Positions 32,764 through 41,987 of a stretch of DNA of 64,000 nt are shown here, piece by piece. The translations under genes and the position numbers were made by a program. The notes under the pieces were generated by a model. It had not been told where the DNA came from, did no database searches, and saw only the letters and a program-made list of their open reading frames with translations. How positions within the stretch are numbered: position 1 is the first letter of the stretch; the number at the start of each line of letters is the position of its first letter. Origin of the DNA: Paenibacillus tianmuensis (GTDB taxonomy: Bacteria; Bacillota; Bacilli; Paenibacillales; NBRC-103111); assembly GCF_900100345.1 (NCBI RefSeq), contig NZ_FMTT01000012.1, forward strand, positions 1-64,000, in the 5' to 3' direction.

Positions 32764-34521
32764 TTATTTCATCATTTTATCCAGAAATGATCTTGTGCGG
32801 AATTCGGAGTACGAAGCCATGTAAGCGTCAACGATGACCGTTCCGGACCCGGATGACGACGAACTTACTTTCAGTTTCACATAGTCTTTGGCATATCCGG
32901 CCGGAATGTGGATGGCTGCCCTGTATACTTTATTGTTGGAAGGGCCGGTTGGAAGTGGAAGAAGCATGCGCATGGTCGCGTTATCGTTATCTACTAGCTT
33001 CCATTGCGTATCCGGCCCCGCTCCGAGCGAAACATAGACGGTCGAGCCGCGAACAAAATCGTTGACAGGAATCGTAAATTCCTCCTCCTTCATCACACCA
33101 GTGACGCTTTGTTTCGGATAATTTTCAACGATCACCTCAGGTCTTTCATAGCGGGGATAACCATTGACCTGTCCTCCGAAAACAGTTCCTTCCTGCTTGC
33201 CGTCAAGCTCGACTTTCGCCTGATTATATACAATCAGCCGCGGCGGGATCGAGGAGATCTTGACATCGGCCGAGTTGTATACGGTAATGTCGTGTGCGGC
33301 CACCCGGGCGAGCCCGACCACGTATTCCGACAAGGACGAAAACACCTGGTCCGTGTCGATCTGAATTCGTTCGTAAGTTTGTTCCTCATCGTACAGAAAG
33401 CCGTCTGTGAATCCGTTCGTACATTCGTTGTTTTTAAAACGGAACCGGCAGTTATTGATTTTATCGCGCTTGGAAAACACATACTTCGGGCACAGCGGCC
33501 CGTTGTAGTCCCCGCTCAGCCCTTTGCGAAAAATATTGTTACAAATGCTGATATCCTCAAATTCTCCGAACAGCAAAATAAACGATTTACGGATGTCTTT
33601 AAAGCCAAGATCTTTTTTATCGGCATCCGTACCGCTTCCGCATCGGTTAAACATATTGTTCGCAATGGAGATGCCGGCATTCCCGGGGCGGATCTCAAAA
33701 GCGTTGCCGCTGATCCGGTCGAAATAATTATCATGGAACTGCAGCAACTGGCATCCGCTCAGTACGACGGCCGAATCACGGTTAATCCATTCAAAGCGGC
33801 ATTTTACAACCATGTTAGATTTTGCTTGCATCCAGTCGAATGCTTTGGCTCCGACAAAAATACACTGGTCCCAAAGCGAATCGATAATCCGCCCCAAAAA
33901 TAAAGCTCCCGTTTCGTAAGCCGTAAAGGCGCAGGAAATAAATTGAAAATTGTGGTAGGACTCGCTTTCGCCGCCCGGCGCTTTTAAAATCGCAATGAAT
34001 TTGCTGAAACTGCAATTCACAAACGTCATATTTCTGGGGCTGGAGGGGTTAGCCAGCAGCGCGAAATCGCGGAAAGAGATGTTACTGAACGCACCGCGCT
34101 TCATACCGGAAGCGAACAAAACGTTATTGCCGTTACCGGCAATAACGGTTCCTTTGTCAAAATCTAAGTACCCCGGCTGCGACCAATACGTTTTGTTGGC
34201 CGCCTCGCCTTCCATCATGACATTGTCAATATCTTTAAGTGAACCGTTGATCCGATAAACGCCATGAGGAACGACAATTCGACCGCCATATTGTTTAATC
34301 TGGTTGATGGCGGCTTGAAAAGCCGACGTATCGTCTGTCTTTCCGTCTCCTTTGGCGCCGAACGAAAGTATATTTACGCCTGGCAATGTTTCTGTTGTCG
34401 TTGTTCCCGAAGATGCAGCTTCGACGGCACGTCCTGAGAAGACGCGGATGCCGGAAGCCAGCGTCAAGCCGGTCAACCCTAAGGTGGCCAGTATTTCTCT
34501 TCGAGTCCATAATTTTTTCAT
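32764..34521 (-). CDS. Tat-exported beta-helix protein, pectate-lyase superfamily
   Basis: A 585-residue protein with a twin-arginine signal (TRREILATLGLTG) and the family opening VNILSFGAKGDGKTDDTSAF. The repeat part spans about residues 50-400, and a C-terminal beta-sandwich-like region ends SEFRTRSFLDKMMK. It differs from the other two beta-helix proteins in its C-terminal half. Its promoter (TTGACT-N18-TATAAT) carries a perfect operator in the spacer, so it should share regulation with the EPS operons. A lyase, epimerase or polymer-binding role is inferred only. Confidence 0.82.
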   Translation of the reverse strand: MKKLWTRREILATLGLTGLTLASGIRVFSGRAVEAASSGTTTTETLPGVNILSFGAKGDGKTDDTSAFQAAINQIKQYGGRIVVPHGVYRINGSLKDIDNVMMEGEAANKTYWSQPGYLDFDKGTVIAGNGNNVLFASGMKRGAFSNISFRDFALLANPSSPRNMTFVNCSFSKFIAILKAPGGESESYHNFQFISCAFTAYETGALFLGRIIDSLWDQCIFVGAKAFDWMQAKSNMVVKCRFEWINRDSAVVLSGCQLLQFHDNYFDRISGNAFEIRPGNAGISIANNMFNRCGSGTDADKKDLGFKDIRKSFILLFGEFEDISICNNIFRKGLSGDYNGPLCPKYVFSKRDKINNCRFRFKNNECTNGFTDGFLYDEEQTYERIQIDTDQVFSSLSEYVVGLARVAAHDITVYNSADVKISSIPPRLIVYNQAKVELDGKQEGTVFGGQVNGYPRYERPEVIVENYPKQSVTGVMKEEEFTIPVNDFVRGSTVYVSLGAGPDTQWKLVDNDNATMRMLLPLPTGPSNNKVYRAAIHIPAGYAKDYVKLKVSSSSSGSGTVIVDAYMASYSEFRTRSFLDKMMK

Positions 34522-34572
34522 AGCTCACACTCCATCGCGTTGTAGGCATTCAAACGGCCAAGGTGAGGAATT

Positions 34573-34626
34573 TATAGCTTCTGTATCATACAAAGCATTA
34601 TATGATACGATACGTATCAAAGTCAA
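34573..34626 (-). promoter_or_regulatory. Promoter of beta-helix/Kelch operon with operator in spacer
   Basis: On the minus strand: TTGACT (34626-34621), 18-bp spacer, TATAAT (34602-34597). GATAC-GATAC-GTATC (34604-34618) fills the spacer and is a perfect palindrome. A weaker site (TATAG-CTTCT-GTATC, 34573-34587) lies at the predicted transcription start. Confidence 0.75.
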
Positions 34627-34632
34627 GCCGCC

Positions 34633-35175
34633 TTACTTCCATTCCTTTATTTCTTTGATAACTTTCGCAGGCACGCCGGCAGCTACGCAGCGCGGTGGGA
34701 TATCCTTTGTTACGACAGATCCTGCGGCGATCACCGCACCGTCTCCAATGCTGACTCCCTTCAAAATAACAGCCTTGCACCCAATCCATACGTTGTTTCC
34801 TATCGTCACCGGTGCGGTATCCGGCTGGCCGTCAATCGCATGAAAGTCCGTATCCAAAATTGAAACATCCCATGAAATGGCGCAGTCACTCCCGATCGAA
34901 ACTTTGTTCTTGGCCATAATTTCCGATCTACGGTTAATGTACGTCCGGTCTCCGATCACAATTTCGGCGCCGGGCGCGTCCAAGTAAAATCCAACGTTCT
35001 GGTACAGCATCACCCGATGACCAAGCCGGAGAAACGTTCCGCTTTTGCCGCTCCGGGTTATTTTGCCGCATACCCGCAGACGTCTGCCGCACGATTCCGT
35101 TTGGAAGCGAAACAAAGCCCCGAGTCCGATCCGATACGCATATTTGACATACTCCCTGAAGGAACGTCTCCCCAT
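34633..35175 (-). CDS. Hexapeptide-repeat O-acetyltransferase
   Basis: A 180-residue left-handed beta-helix acyltransferase of the maltose/galactoside O-acetyltransferase type: repeating hexapeptides ([48 protein letters not shown]) end with [25 protein letters not shown]. It probably acetylates the EPS repeat unit. It is the last gene of the downstream EPS module. Confidence 0.85.
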   Translation of the reverse strand: MGRRSFREYVKYAYRIGLGALFRFQTESCGRRLRVCGKITRSGKSGTFLRLGHRVMLYQNVGFYLDAPGAEIVIGDRTYINRRSEIMAKNKVSIGSDCAISWDVSILDTDFHAIDGQPDTAPVTIGNNVWIGCKAVILKGVSIGDGAVIAAGSVVTKDIPPRCVAAGVPAKVIKEIKEWK

Positions 35176-35239
35176 TATATTCTCTCTCTTTCTCAAAGGT
35201 TCGGTTTAATCCCGGCGCAAAGAGGAGCTTTGAAGAGCC

Positions 35240-36616
35240 CTACAACCGGACTTGTTCCAGAATTTCGCTCCACTCGGCGTGGAGTCGAACGCTGTCTTCC
35301 TCCGTAAGCTCGGTTCCCGTTTGCACTTCGATATATTCCAGATCCGTCAACGCCCGAATGCTGTGCCGGGCACCCGTCGGGATGTGGAGCGTATCGCCGG
35401 GCTTCACCTTCCGGTATTGCTCGTTCAGGATAAACTCGCCTTCGCCGGAGAGGATGGTGCATATTTCGGTACGCTTCAAATGAAGCTGATAGCTGACGTT
35501 TTTCCTAGCCCGGAGGCAAATTCGCTTTGTTAGCACCTCGTGCCCTTCACGGTATTTTTTATAATCCAGCACGCGGTATGAGCCCCAGCGGCGCTCCTCG
35601 TACATCGGCCGCTGCTCCATGTTTTTAAGCATGTCCTTGATTCTGGGGCTGGCGTTCTTCTCCGTAACAAGAATACCGTCCGGACTCGTCGCCACGACGA
35701 CATTGTCGAGGCCGAGAACGACAACCGGAATGTCCAGTTCGTTAATCAAATGTGTATTTTTCGAGCAAGGCGAGATAAGCCCTTTGCCGATTTGGTCCGT
35801 ATCCATCTCCTCGGTCAGCGTATTCCAGGTGCCGAGGTCTTTCCAATAGCCTTCATACGGAGTAACGACGATATGCTGCGCCTTCTCGACGATTTCGTAA
35901 TCGAAGCTATTCTTCGGAAGCTTGTCATATTGCTTCGCCATTGCTTCGTATTGGATGGGAAACCCTTGCTCGATCAGATAAGAGATAATGTAATCAAGCT
36001 TGAAGGCAAACACGCCGCAGTTCCACAACGCTTGCCTGTCGATCAGTTCTTGCGCCTTGGCTTCGGTCGGTTTTTCAGCAAAGTGGTTTACATGGAAAAT
36101 CTCGGTCTGCTCGATGAACGTTTGACTGTTCGTTTGCGGTACGATATAACCGTACTTCTCAGACGGATAGGTCGGTTTGACGCCAATTAGCGCCAAGTCA
36201 GCCTTCGTGCTTTCGATCACTTGCTCCAGCTCTCCGATTTTCTGGAAAAAGGCTTCGTCAACATAAGGATCGACGGGCAAAATGGTAACTACTTCGTTCA
36301 AGCTCATGCCTACGATGGAATATAAGTAAGTCGCGGCCAAAGCAATTGCCGGAAACGTATCCCTGCGCTCTGGCTCGACAATGACAGGAACGCCGCCAAG
36401 CTGGCTTTGGATCATTTCCATCTGTGCCTTACCGGTCGCTACGTAAGACGAATCCGATAATCCGACCTGATCCAGCTGCCTCCATACCCTTTGAACCATG
36501 GATTCCAACTGCTTTTCCGGATTGACGAGCATCTTCAAAAACTGCTTCGATCTGGAATCGTTCGACAACGGCCACAATCTTTTGCCGGACCCGCCGGACA
36601 ACAGTACGAGTTTCAC
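35240..36616 (-). CDS. manC: Mannose-1-phosphate guanylyltransferase / mannose-6-phosphate isomerase
   Basis: A 458-residue enzyme making GDP-mannose. GTG 36616 is preferred because AAGGGAG is ten bases upstream. The N-terminal nucleotidyltransferase has LLSGGSGKRLWPLS and FAEKP motifs. The C-terminal cupin (WGSYRVLDY...QLHLKR...PTGARHSI) is the isomerase-type domain. GDP-mannose feeds both mannosyl transfer and, through Gmd and Fcl, GDP-fucose. Confidence 0.9.
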   Translation of the reverse strand: MKLVLLSGGSGKRLWPLSNDSRSKQFLKMLVNPEKQLESMVQRVWRQLDQVGLSDSSYVATGKAQMEMIQSQLGGVPVIVEPERRDTFPAIALAATYLYSIVGMSLNEVVTILPVDPYVDEAFFQKIGELEQVIESTKADLALIGVKPTYPSEKYGYIVPQTNSQTFIEQTEIFHVNHFAEKPTEAKAQELIDRQALWNCGVFAFKLDYIISYLIEQGFPIQYEAMAKQYDKLPKNSFDYEIVEKAQHIVVTPYEGYWKDLGTWNTLTEEMDTDQIGKGLISPCSKNTHLINELDIPVVVLGLDNVVVATSPDGILVTEKNASPRIKDMLKNMEQRPMYEERRWGSYRVLDYKKYREGHEVLTKRICLRARKNVSYQLHLKRTEICTILSGEGEFILNEQYRKVKPGDTLHIPTGARHSIRALTDLEYIEVQTGTELTEEDSVRLHAEWSEILEQVRL

Positions 36617-36642
36617 ACAAACCACACTCCCTTTATATATTA

Positions 36643-37977
36643 TTAATAGGTTCCCAGAATCGGCTCCTGAACATGACGCCTCATGCTCGGACGGCCAACG
36701 GAATAGTAGCAGAAATTCGTTATGGCGATTTGTTCGCCGGAAAATACATTTCTTCCGTCGATCAAAATAGGTTGCTTCATGAGCGCTTCCGTCTGAACGA
36801 GATCAACCTGTCTGAATTCGTCCCACTCGGTCAAGAGGCACAACGCATCGCAGTGTTCCGCGGTTTCGTACGGGTCGTCGCACCAAACGAGGGAAGGGTC
36901 GTTCACGACCGCCTTAAATGTGCTCATCGCTACAGGATCGTAAAGCCGGATACTCGCTCCCTTCGCAAGCAGCGTCTCCACAATTTCGATCGAAGGAGCG
37001 TCGCGAACATCGTCGGTGTTCGGTTTGAAAGCAAGACCCCAGATGCCAATCGTCTTTCCCTTCAAATCCCCGAGCGATTCTTTCAGCTTGGCAATGACGT
37101 TGAAGCGCTGATCCTTATTAACTTCAACAACAGCCTTCAGCAGTTTGAATTCGTAATTGACGTTGCCTGCAATTTGAATGAGCGCCCCGGTATCTTTCGG
37201 AAAGCAAGAGCCGCCGTAGCCAATCCCCGCTTGCAGGAAGGAGGAGCCGATCCGCTTGTCGTAACCCATCCCTTCCGCCACTTTGGTAACATCCGCGCCA
37301 AGCTTTTCACAAATGTTGGCGATCTCGTTGATAAACGAAATTTTGGTTGCCAGAAAAGCGTTGGATGCATACTTGATCATTTCCGCACTTCGAATGTCCG
37401 TAACAATTATGTTGTCCGTCAGGGGCCGATGAAGTCCGACAACGGTTTCTCCTGCCCGCACGCTGTCCGTTCCGACGATAATGCGATCCGGGTAGAGCGT
37501 ATCTTGAATCGCCGAGCCTTCGCGCAAAAATTCCGGAACAGAAACAACGTCGAATGGATACCCGCTGAATTGTCCGATAATTTGCTGAATTCGCTCATTC
37601 GTTCCGACCGGGACAGTGCTTTTGGTCATGACGATTTTGTAGCCGTTCATGGCTAGGGCGATTTCTTGGGCCGCTTGTTCGATGTATGCCAAATTCGCTT
37701 CCCCGCTTGGCAGCGAAGGCGTACCGACCGCCAAGATCACGATATCCGACTGTCGAACGGCTCCCGACAGTTCATCGTCGAAGGACAATCTGCCAGCCGC
37801 AACGTTCTTTTGAATCAGCTCCCGGAGTCCCGGCTCGTAAATCGGTACTTCCCCCTGACGCAACATGGCGATTTTCGAGGCGACCTTATCGACGCAGATA
37901 ACTTCGTTGCCAAGATCGGCAAAGCAAACGCCCGATACCAAACCAACATAACCCGTCCCTATTACAGCGATTTTCAT
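36643..37977 (-). CDS. ugd: UDP-glucose 6-dehydrogenase
   Basis: A 444-residue NAD-dependent enzyme oxidising UDP-glucose to UDP-glucuronate. Start 37977 gives MKIAVIGTGYVGLVSGVCFA, the NAD site. The catalytic Cys is in GIGYGGSCFPKDT, and GLAFKPNTDDVRDAPS is conserved. Substrate comes from GalU in the same operon. It supplies the acidic sugar of the polymer. Confidence 0.94.
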   Translation of the reverse strand: MKIAVIGTGYVGLVSGVCFADLGNEVICVDKVASKIAMLRQGEVPIYEPGLRELIQKNVAAGRLSFDDELSGAVRQSDIVILAVGTPSLPSGEANLAYIEQAAQEIALAMNGYKIVMTKSTVPVGTNERIQQIIGQFSGYPFDVVSVPEFLREGSAIQDTLYPDRIIVGTDSVRAGETVVGLHRPLTDNIIVTDIRSAEMIKYASNAFLATKISFINEIANICEKLGADVTKVAEGMGYDKRIGSSFLQAGIGYGGSCFPKDTGALIQIAGNVNYEFKLLKAVVEVNKDQRFNVIAKLKESLGDLKGKTIGIWGLAFKPNTDDVRDAPSIEIVETLLAKGASIRLYDPVAMSTFKAVVNDPSLVWCDDPYETAEHCDALCLLTEWDEFRQVDLVQTEALMKQPILIDGRNVFSGEQIAITNFCYYSVGRPSMRRHVQEPILGTY

Positions 37978-38051
37978 CTCTATACACTCTCCTATCGAAT
38001 AAGTCGGACCGAATCGTAACGAACGTACACAGACCGTAACTGGGTCAACCT

Positions 38052-39215
38052 CTAGATCGTTTCCAACAAGCGGACTCGATGCTTCCAAAGGCAGTTTTCC
38101 GTTACCCACCGGAACCCGTTCTCTCCCATCTCCCTGCACAGGTTTGCGTTGTCCAGAAGCGATTTGATCCTCATGGCGATTTCCCCGTCGCTGAGCGGAT
38201 CGACCAGATAACCCGTCACGTTGTCGAGGACGGCGTCGGGAATCCCGCCGCTGTTGCCGGCAATGACGGGCAGCCGATTGTAGTTTGCCTCCAAAAAGAC
38301 GATGCCGTATCCTTCCACATCGCCCTTCTCGACGATTTCGCGGCTTGGCATAATGAACAAGTCGGCGAAACTATACAGCACGGCCAATTCTTCGTCGTCC
38401 ACAACGCCGGTGAACCGGACGTAAGGCTCCAGCCCATATTCTGAAACTAGCTTCGACAACCGCTCCCTGTCGGGACCGTCGCCGCAAATGACGTAGCATA
38501 AATCCGGATATTCGACGATTAGCTTGGACAAAGCCTTTAGCGTGACATCGTGGCCTTTTCGTTCTACAAGCCGGGCAACGGTCAAAATCACTCTTTTGCC
38601 GTCCAAGCCCCATTTCTTTCTTAGCGCATCAAGCGTCACTTCCGCTTGTCGGGGCTTCTGCTCTTCCATCTCGATCCCCGGAGGGATAATCGTGAGCTGC
38701 TCCTCCCGGATACCAATTTCCATAAGTTTACTTTTTGTGTAATAACTGTTACAAACAATCTTGTTCGCAAATTTCAAGGTGAACAACAACGAAACGTATT
38801 TGTACGAACGTTTTCTCCGGATGATACTGAGCGCATCCAGCCCGTGAATGTACGTATAATAACGCACGTTGCACAGCAGCTTAGCCAAAGGGCCGCTCAT
38901 TCCCACGGGCAGAACGTTCCCGAAATGAATTTCCCGGATACCGTATTTTCGTTTTAGACGAATGATCCAATATAACAGGCGGAGCAGATGTAGAAAGCTG
39001 ACCGCAACGGATTTTGTTTTGAGGCCGATGCGGTACACCGGAAAGAGCTGCTCTTTATCAAACTGCTCCGTCTCCGCCCGCTTCGCTTCCGAAGCGGAAT
39101 CAGTAAGCACGAAGGTCTCGGAAGGCGGTAGATTGGAAACCAGACCGTACACATAATTTTGAATGCCGCCCTTCTCCGGGGGGAAATCAATAGAGACGAA
39201 TAATCGGCGGGGCAT
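38052..39215 (-). CDS. Glycosyltransferase family 4
   Basis: A 387-residue GT-B enzyme. Start 39215 follows CAAGGAGGTTGTCAAGC. The N-terminal motif DFPPEKGGIQNYVYGL and the donor-site E-x7-E (EGYGIVFLE) followed by NRLPVIAGNSGG are typical of GT4. It would transfer a sugar from a nucleotide donor to the lipid-linked repeat unit. Acceptor and sugar are unknown. Confidence 0.88.
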   Translation of the reverse strand: MPRRLFVSIDFPPEKGGIQNYVYGLVSNLPPSETFVLTDSASEAKRAETEQFDKEQLFPVYRIGLKTKSVAVSFLHLLRLLYWIIRLKRKYGIREIHFGNVLPVGMSGPLAKLLCNVRYYTYIHGLDALSIIRRKRSYKYVSLLFTLKFANKIVCNSYYTKSKLMEIGIREEQLTIIPPGIEMEEQKPRQAEVTLDALRKKWGLDGKRVILTVARLVERKGHDVTLKALSKLIVEYPDLCYVICGDGPDRERLSKLVSEYGLEPYVRFTGVVDDEELAVLYSFADLFIMPSREIVEKGDVEGYGIVFLEANYNRLPVIAGNSGGIPDAVLDNVTGYLVDPLSDGEIAMRIKSLLDNANLCREMGENGFRWVTENCLWKHRVRLLETI

Positions 39216-39268
39216 GCTTGACAACCTCCTTGATTGCAGTGTAAAAAGGAATATTATGTATATTCCCG

Positions 39269-40732
39269 TTACGCCCGAGTTGACTTGACTTTTCTTCGTA
39301 TCGTACGATTCAGCGCCTGCATCAGCTTGCGGGAACCCCATTCGATCTCGGTTCGGTTGAAAAAGTAACTGACCAGCGCATAGGTCACGATTGCCACTGC
39401 AACCATAACGATCAGCTTCGGCAGAGACAGCATTCCCGGCAGGGCCCATTTGACGGCGCTCACAACGACCGCCATGAGGAAGGCGGTGTAAAAGCTCCGC
39501 AGCAATCGCTTCAAAAGCAGCTTTGTGCTCAAACGGATCAACCGGTTAATAATCAGGATTTTGACCGTTTCGAAAACGAATGTATGAAGCAAAAGCGCCA
39601 CTGCTACCGTTACCAGGCCATACTTGGAAAAAATAAGAAGCAGCGCAAGCAAAACGGCAGAAGAATATAAAATGTATTTCATTTCCTCCTGGGGCTTGCC
39701 GATCCCGCGCAGAACGGAGCCGCCCGGCGAACCCAGGGTGGAGATCATGCCGGCAGCAAGCAAAAGTTGGAGTACCGGGATCACTTCCGTCCACGCCTTC
39801 CCATAGACAACATCGACGAATTCCGGAGCAACGATGATAAGCCCCATGCAGAAAGGGAACGAAATAAACGAAATCCGTGTAAGCATGCTTACAAAGATGT
39901 GCCGGACTTTTTCCATATCGTTCTGATGGCTCGAAACGGCGGAGAAGCCGACTTTGCCTACCGGACCGGAAATATAAAAGCGGGTAAACATCCCCCACTG
40001 CCAAGCCACCGTATACATCCCGAGACTCCGGCTGCCGAGCAATTTTCCGATGAGCAAGTAATTGATAATATTGTTGAAGTAGCCGAAAAATGACGCTGCC
40101 ATGATCCGGGCGCTGTACGGCACCATCTCTTTTACAACGTTCCAGTCAAAGCTGCCTGTGGTTTCTTTCCATGTCGTGCCGAGCAGGATGACCGCTTGGA
40201 GAGCCGGCCGGATCACCAGACGGGACGTAATCGCGAGCAGCGGAAAGCCTTGCGCAGCCAAAATGACTGCGACCACGCTGGTGATCAGCTCAGCAGACAG
40301 GTCGATGGCGGCAAGTACGTTAAACTGCATGCGCTTGGTATAAATGGCCCGGCCGATTACGCCAAACGAGCCGAACAGCAATCCGACGGCAATGTAGCGG
40401 ACGACGCTTTGCACATCGTCGACACCGTAGAATGTCGCAATCGAGCCAGATGCAAACCACAGAAGGGCTGCCAGCGCCGCCGAAATAGCGAAGTTCAGCC
40501 AAAAGGACGTACTGATTTCCTTCCGCTCGATGTCCTGCTTGTAGACGAGATAGGAACTAAAGCCTACCTCCTGCAATAGAACGACCAATCCGGTAAACAC
40601 GGTCGCCATCCCGAGCATGCCGAACAGCTCGGGGTATAGCATTCGCGCCAGCACCACGTTGGTCAAGAGTCCGATGAGATTGACGCCAAGTGTATTGACC
40701 GACGACCAGAGGGTGCTTTTAAATAAGGACAT
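39269..40732 (-). CDS. Wzx-type polysaccharide flippase (downstream module)
   Basis: A 487-residue membrane protein with about twelve to fourteen helices and the polysaccharide-biosynthesis/MOP opening (KSTLWSSVNTLGVNLIGLLTNVVLARML). Start 40732 follows GGAGGCTAAGCAGC. It is predicted to flip the lipid-linked repeat unit across the membrane. A second, unrelated-looking flippase is at 53938-55479. Confidence 0.88.
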   Translation of the reverse strand: MSLFKSTLWSSVNTLGVNLIGLLTNVVLARMLYPELFGMLGMATVFTGLVVLLQEVGFSSYLVYKQDIERKEISTSFWLNFAISAALAALLWFASGSIATFYGVDDVQSVVRYIAVGLLFGSFGVIGRAIYTKRMQFNVLAAIDLSAELITSVVAVILAAQGFPLLAITSRLVIRPALQAVILLGTTWKETTGSFDWNVVKEMVPYSARIMAASFFGYFNNIINYLLIGKLLGSRSLGMYTVAWQWGMFTRFYISGPVGKVGFSAVSSHQNDMEKVRHIFVSMLTRISFISFPFCMGLIIVAPEFVDVVYGKAWTEVIPVLQLLLAAGMISTLGSPGGSVLRGIGKPQEEMKYILYSSAVLLALLLIFSKYGLVTVAVALLLHTFVFETVKILIINRLIRLSTKLLLKRLLRSFYTAFLMAVVVSAVKWALPGMLSLPKLIVMVAVAIVTYALVSYFFNRTEIEWGSRKLMQALNRTIRRKVKSTRA

Positions 40733-40749
40733 GCTGCTTAGCCTCCAAT

Positions 40750-41964
40750 TTATTCGTTCACGGCTTTTGGGCGCGACAGCATGGAACCGCAAACTTGCTT
40801 GTATAGATCCAGATGCTTCTCGGCAAGCGCGTCCGACGTAAAATTACTGCAATGTTCCAAACAACGATCAAGCATGCGCTGCTTGGATGCGGGGGATTGA
40901 TGATAATAAGACAAAATCGAGCGCTTGATAGCCTCGGTACTACCCGGCTCGAAGAGGCACTCGCTACGGTCGGTGACAATGTCAGGAATTCCTCCGACTG
41001 CCGAGGCATACACTGGCGTTCCCGCTTGATACGATTCAATGATGACCCGGCCGAAGGGCTCATCCCATGTCGAAGGAACGATTGTCAGATCCACCTCCGA
41101 CATCAGTTCCCTCGCTTGCGCAGGCGTTACTTTTCCGGTAAACGCTATTCGCGGATCGTCCGCGCACCTTTTGACCAATTGTTCCTTCAAGCTGCCTTCT
41201 CCGCAAATGTACAGCCGTTCCACAATTTGGGGCGGTAGCTGCTTCACTGCTTCAACTAAATGGGCTATGCCTTTTTCCGCCTCCACTCTACCAAAGCAGC
41301 CAAGCTTCAGTGCGCCGCTTACCGCTGGTTTGGGAATGCTGCGAACGGCCCCGTCCACTGCATTCGGAACGACGGCCTTTATCGAATGAGCAAACAATCC
41401 GGCCTCGGTATGTTTGTTTAGGATGTGGCTGCTTATACCAACCACAGCCGACACGCAAGAGCTGAAGCGCAGCGGCACTTGCTTGTATAAACCTTTGATG
41501 AACGGATGAATATCCGTCGTGCTCATGGGCGAAAGCAAAGAGTAATCTCTTAGTGTGTGAACGACAGGGATTCCAAGATCTGCCGCTACCTTCCAGACGC
41601 CCGCGCCGAGACCAGACAAGTTCTGCGTATGAATCAGGTCTGGCTTCAAATGAATCAAAATGCGCCTGATCTCTTTGAGCTGAAGCGGGTTATAAATATC
41701 GATTAGCCTGCGGATTACCTTGCTTACGCCGCTCTTGCCCTTCGACTCTCCGAGCCAGTACAGATTGTTATGCGGCACCCGGATAATCTCGATGCCGCCG
41801 ACCGTATCAGTAACAACGCCGATGGAACGGTTCTGCGCGCCAACGGTCACTACGCTGACCCGGAGGCCGGCCCCGCTTAGCGTTTCGGCCAGAATTTGCG
41901 TCGATATCTCCGCGCCGCCGATAATATCCGGCGAATACAAACTATTCATGATGACAATGTTCAT
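40750..41964 (-). CDS. Glycosyltransferase family 4
   Basis: A 404-residue GT-B enzyme: N-terminal NSLYSPDIIGGAEISTQ and C-terminal GCFGRVEAEKGI, then the E-x7-E motif EPFGRVIIE. ATG 41964 has GGAG upstream. It lies between the Wzy-like and Wzx genes of the downstream module. Confidence 0.88.
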   Translation of the reverse strand: MNIVIMNSLYSPDIIGGAEISTQILAETLSGAGLRVSVVTVGAQNRSIGVVTDTVGGIEIIRVPHNNLYWLGESKGKSGVSKVIRRLIDIYNPLQLKEIRRILIHLKPDLIHTQNLSGLGAGVWKVAADLGIPVVHTLRDYSLLSPMSTTDIHPFIKGLYKQVPLRFSSCVSAVVGISSHILNKHTEAGLFAHSIKAVVPNAVDGAVRSIPKPAVSGALKLGCFGRVEAEKGIAHLVEAVKQLPPQIVERLYICGEGSLKEQLVKRCADDPRIAFTGKVTPAQARELMSEVDLTIVPSTWDEPFGRVIIESYQAGTPVYASAVGGIPDIVTDRSECLFEPGSTEAIKRSILSYYHQSPASKQRMLDRCLEHCSNFTSDALAEKHLDLYKQVCGSMLSRPKAVNE

Positions 41965-41987
41965 ATCCTAAGCTCCATTTCTGAGTA

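Noticed and set aside
36673-37656. 327-codon open frame on the plus strand
   Set aside because: It lies opposite ugd, whose catalytic motifs are intact; the antisense product has no domain pattern.
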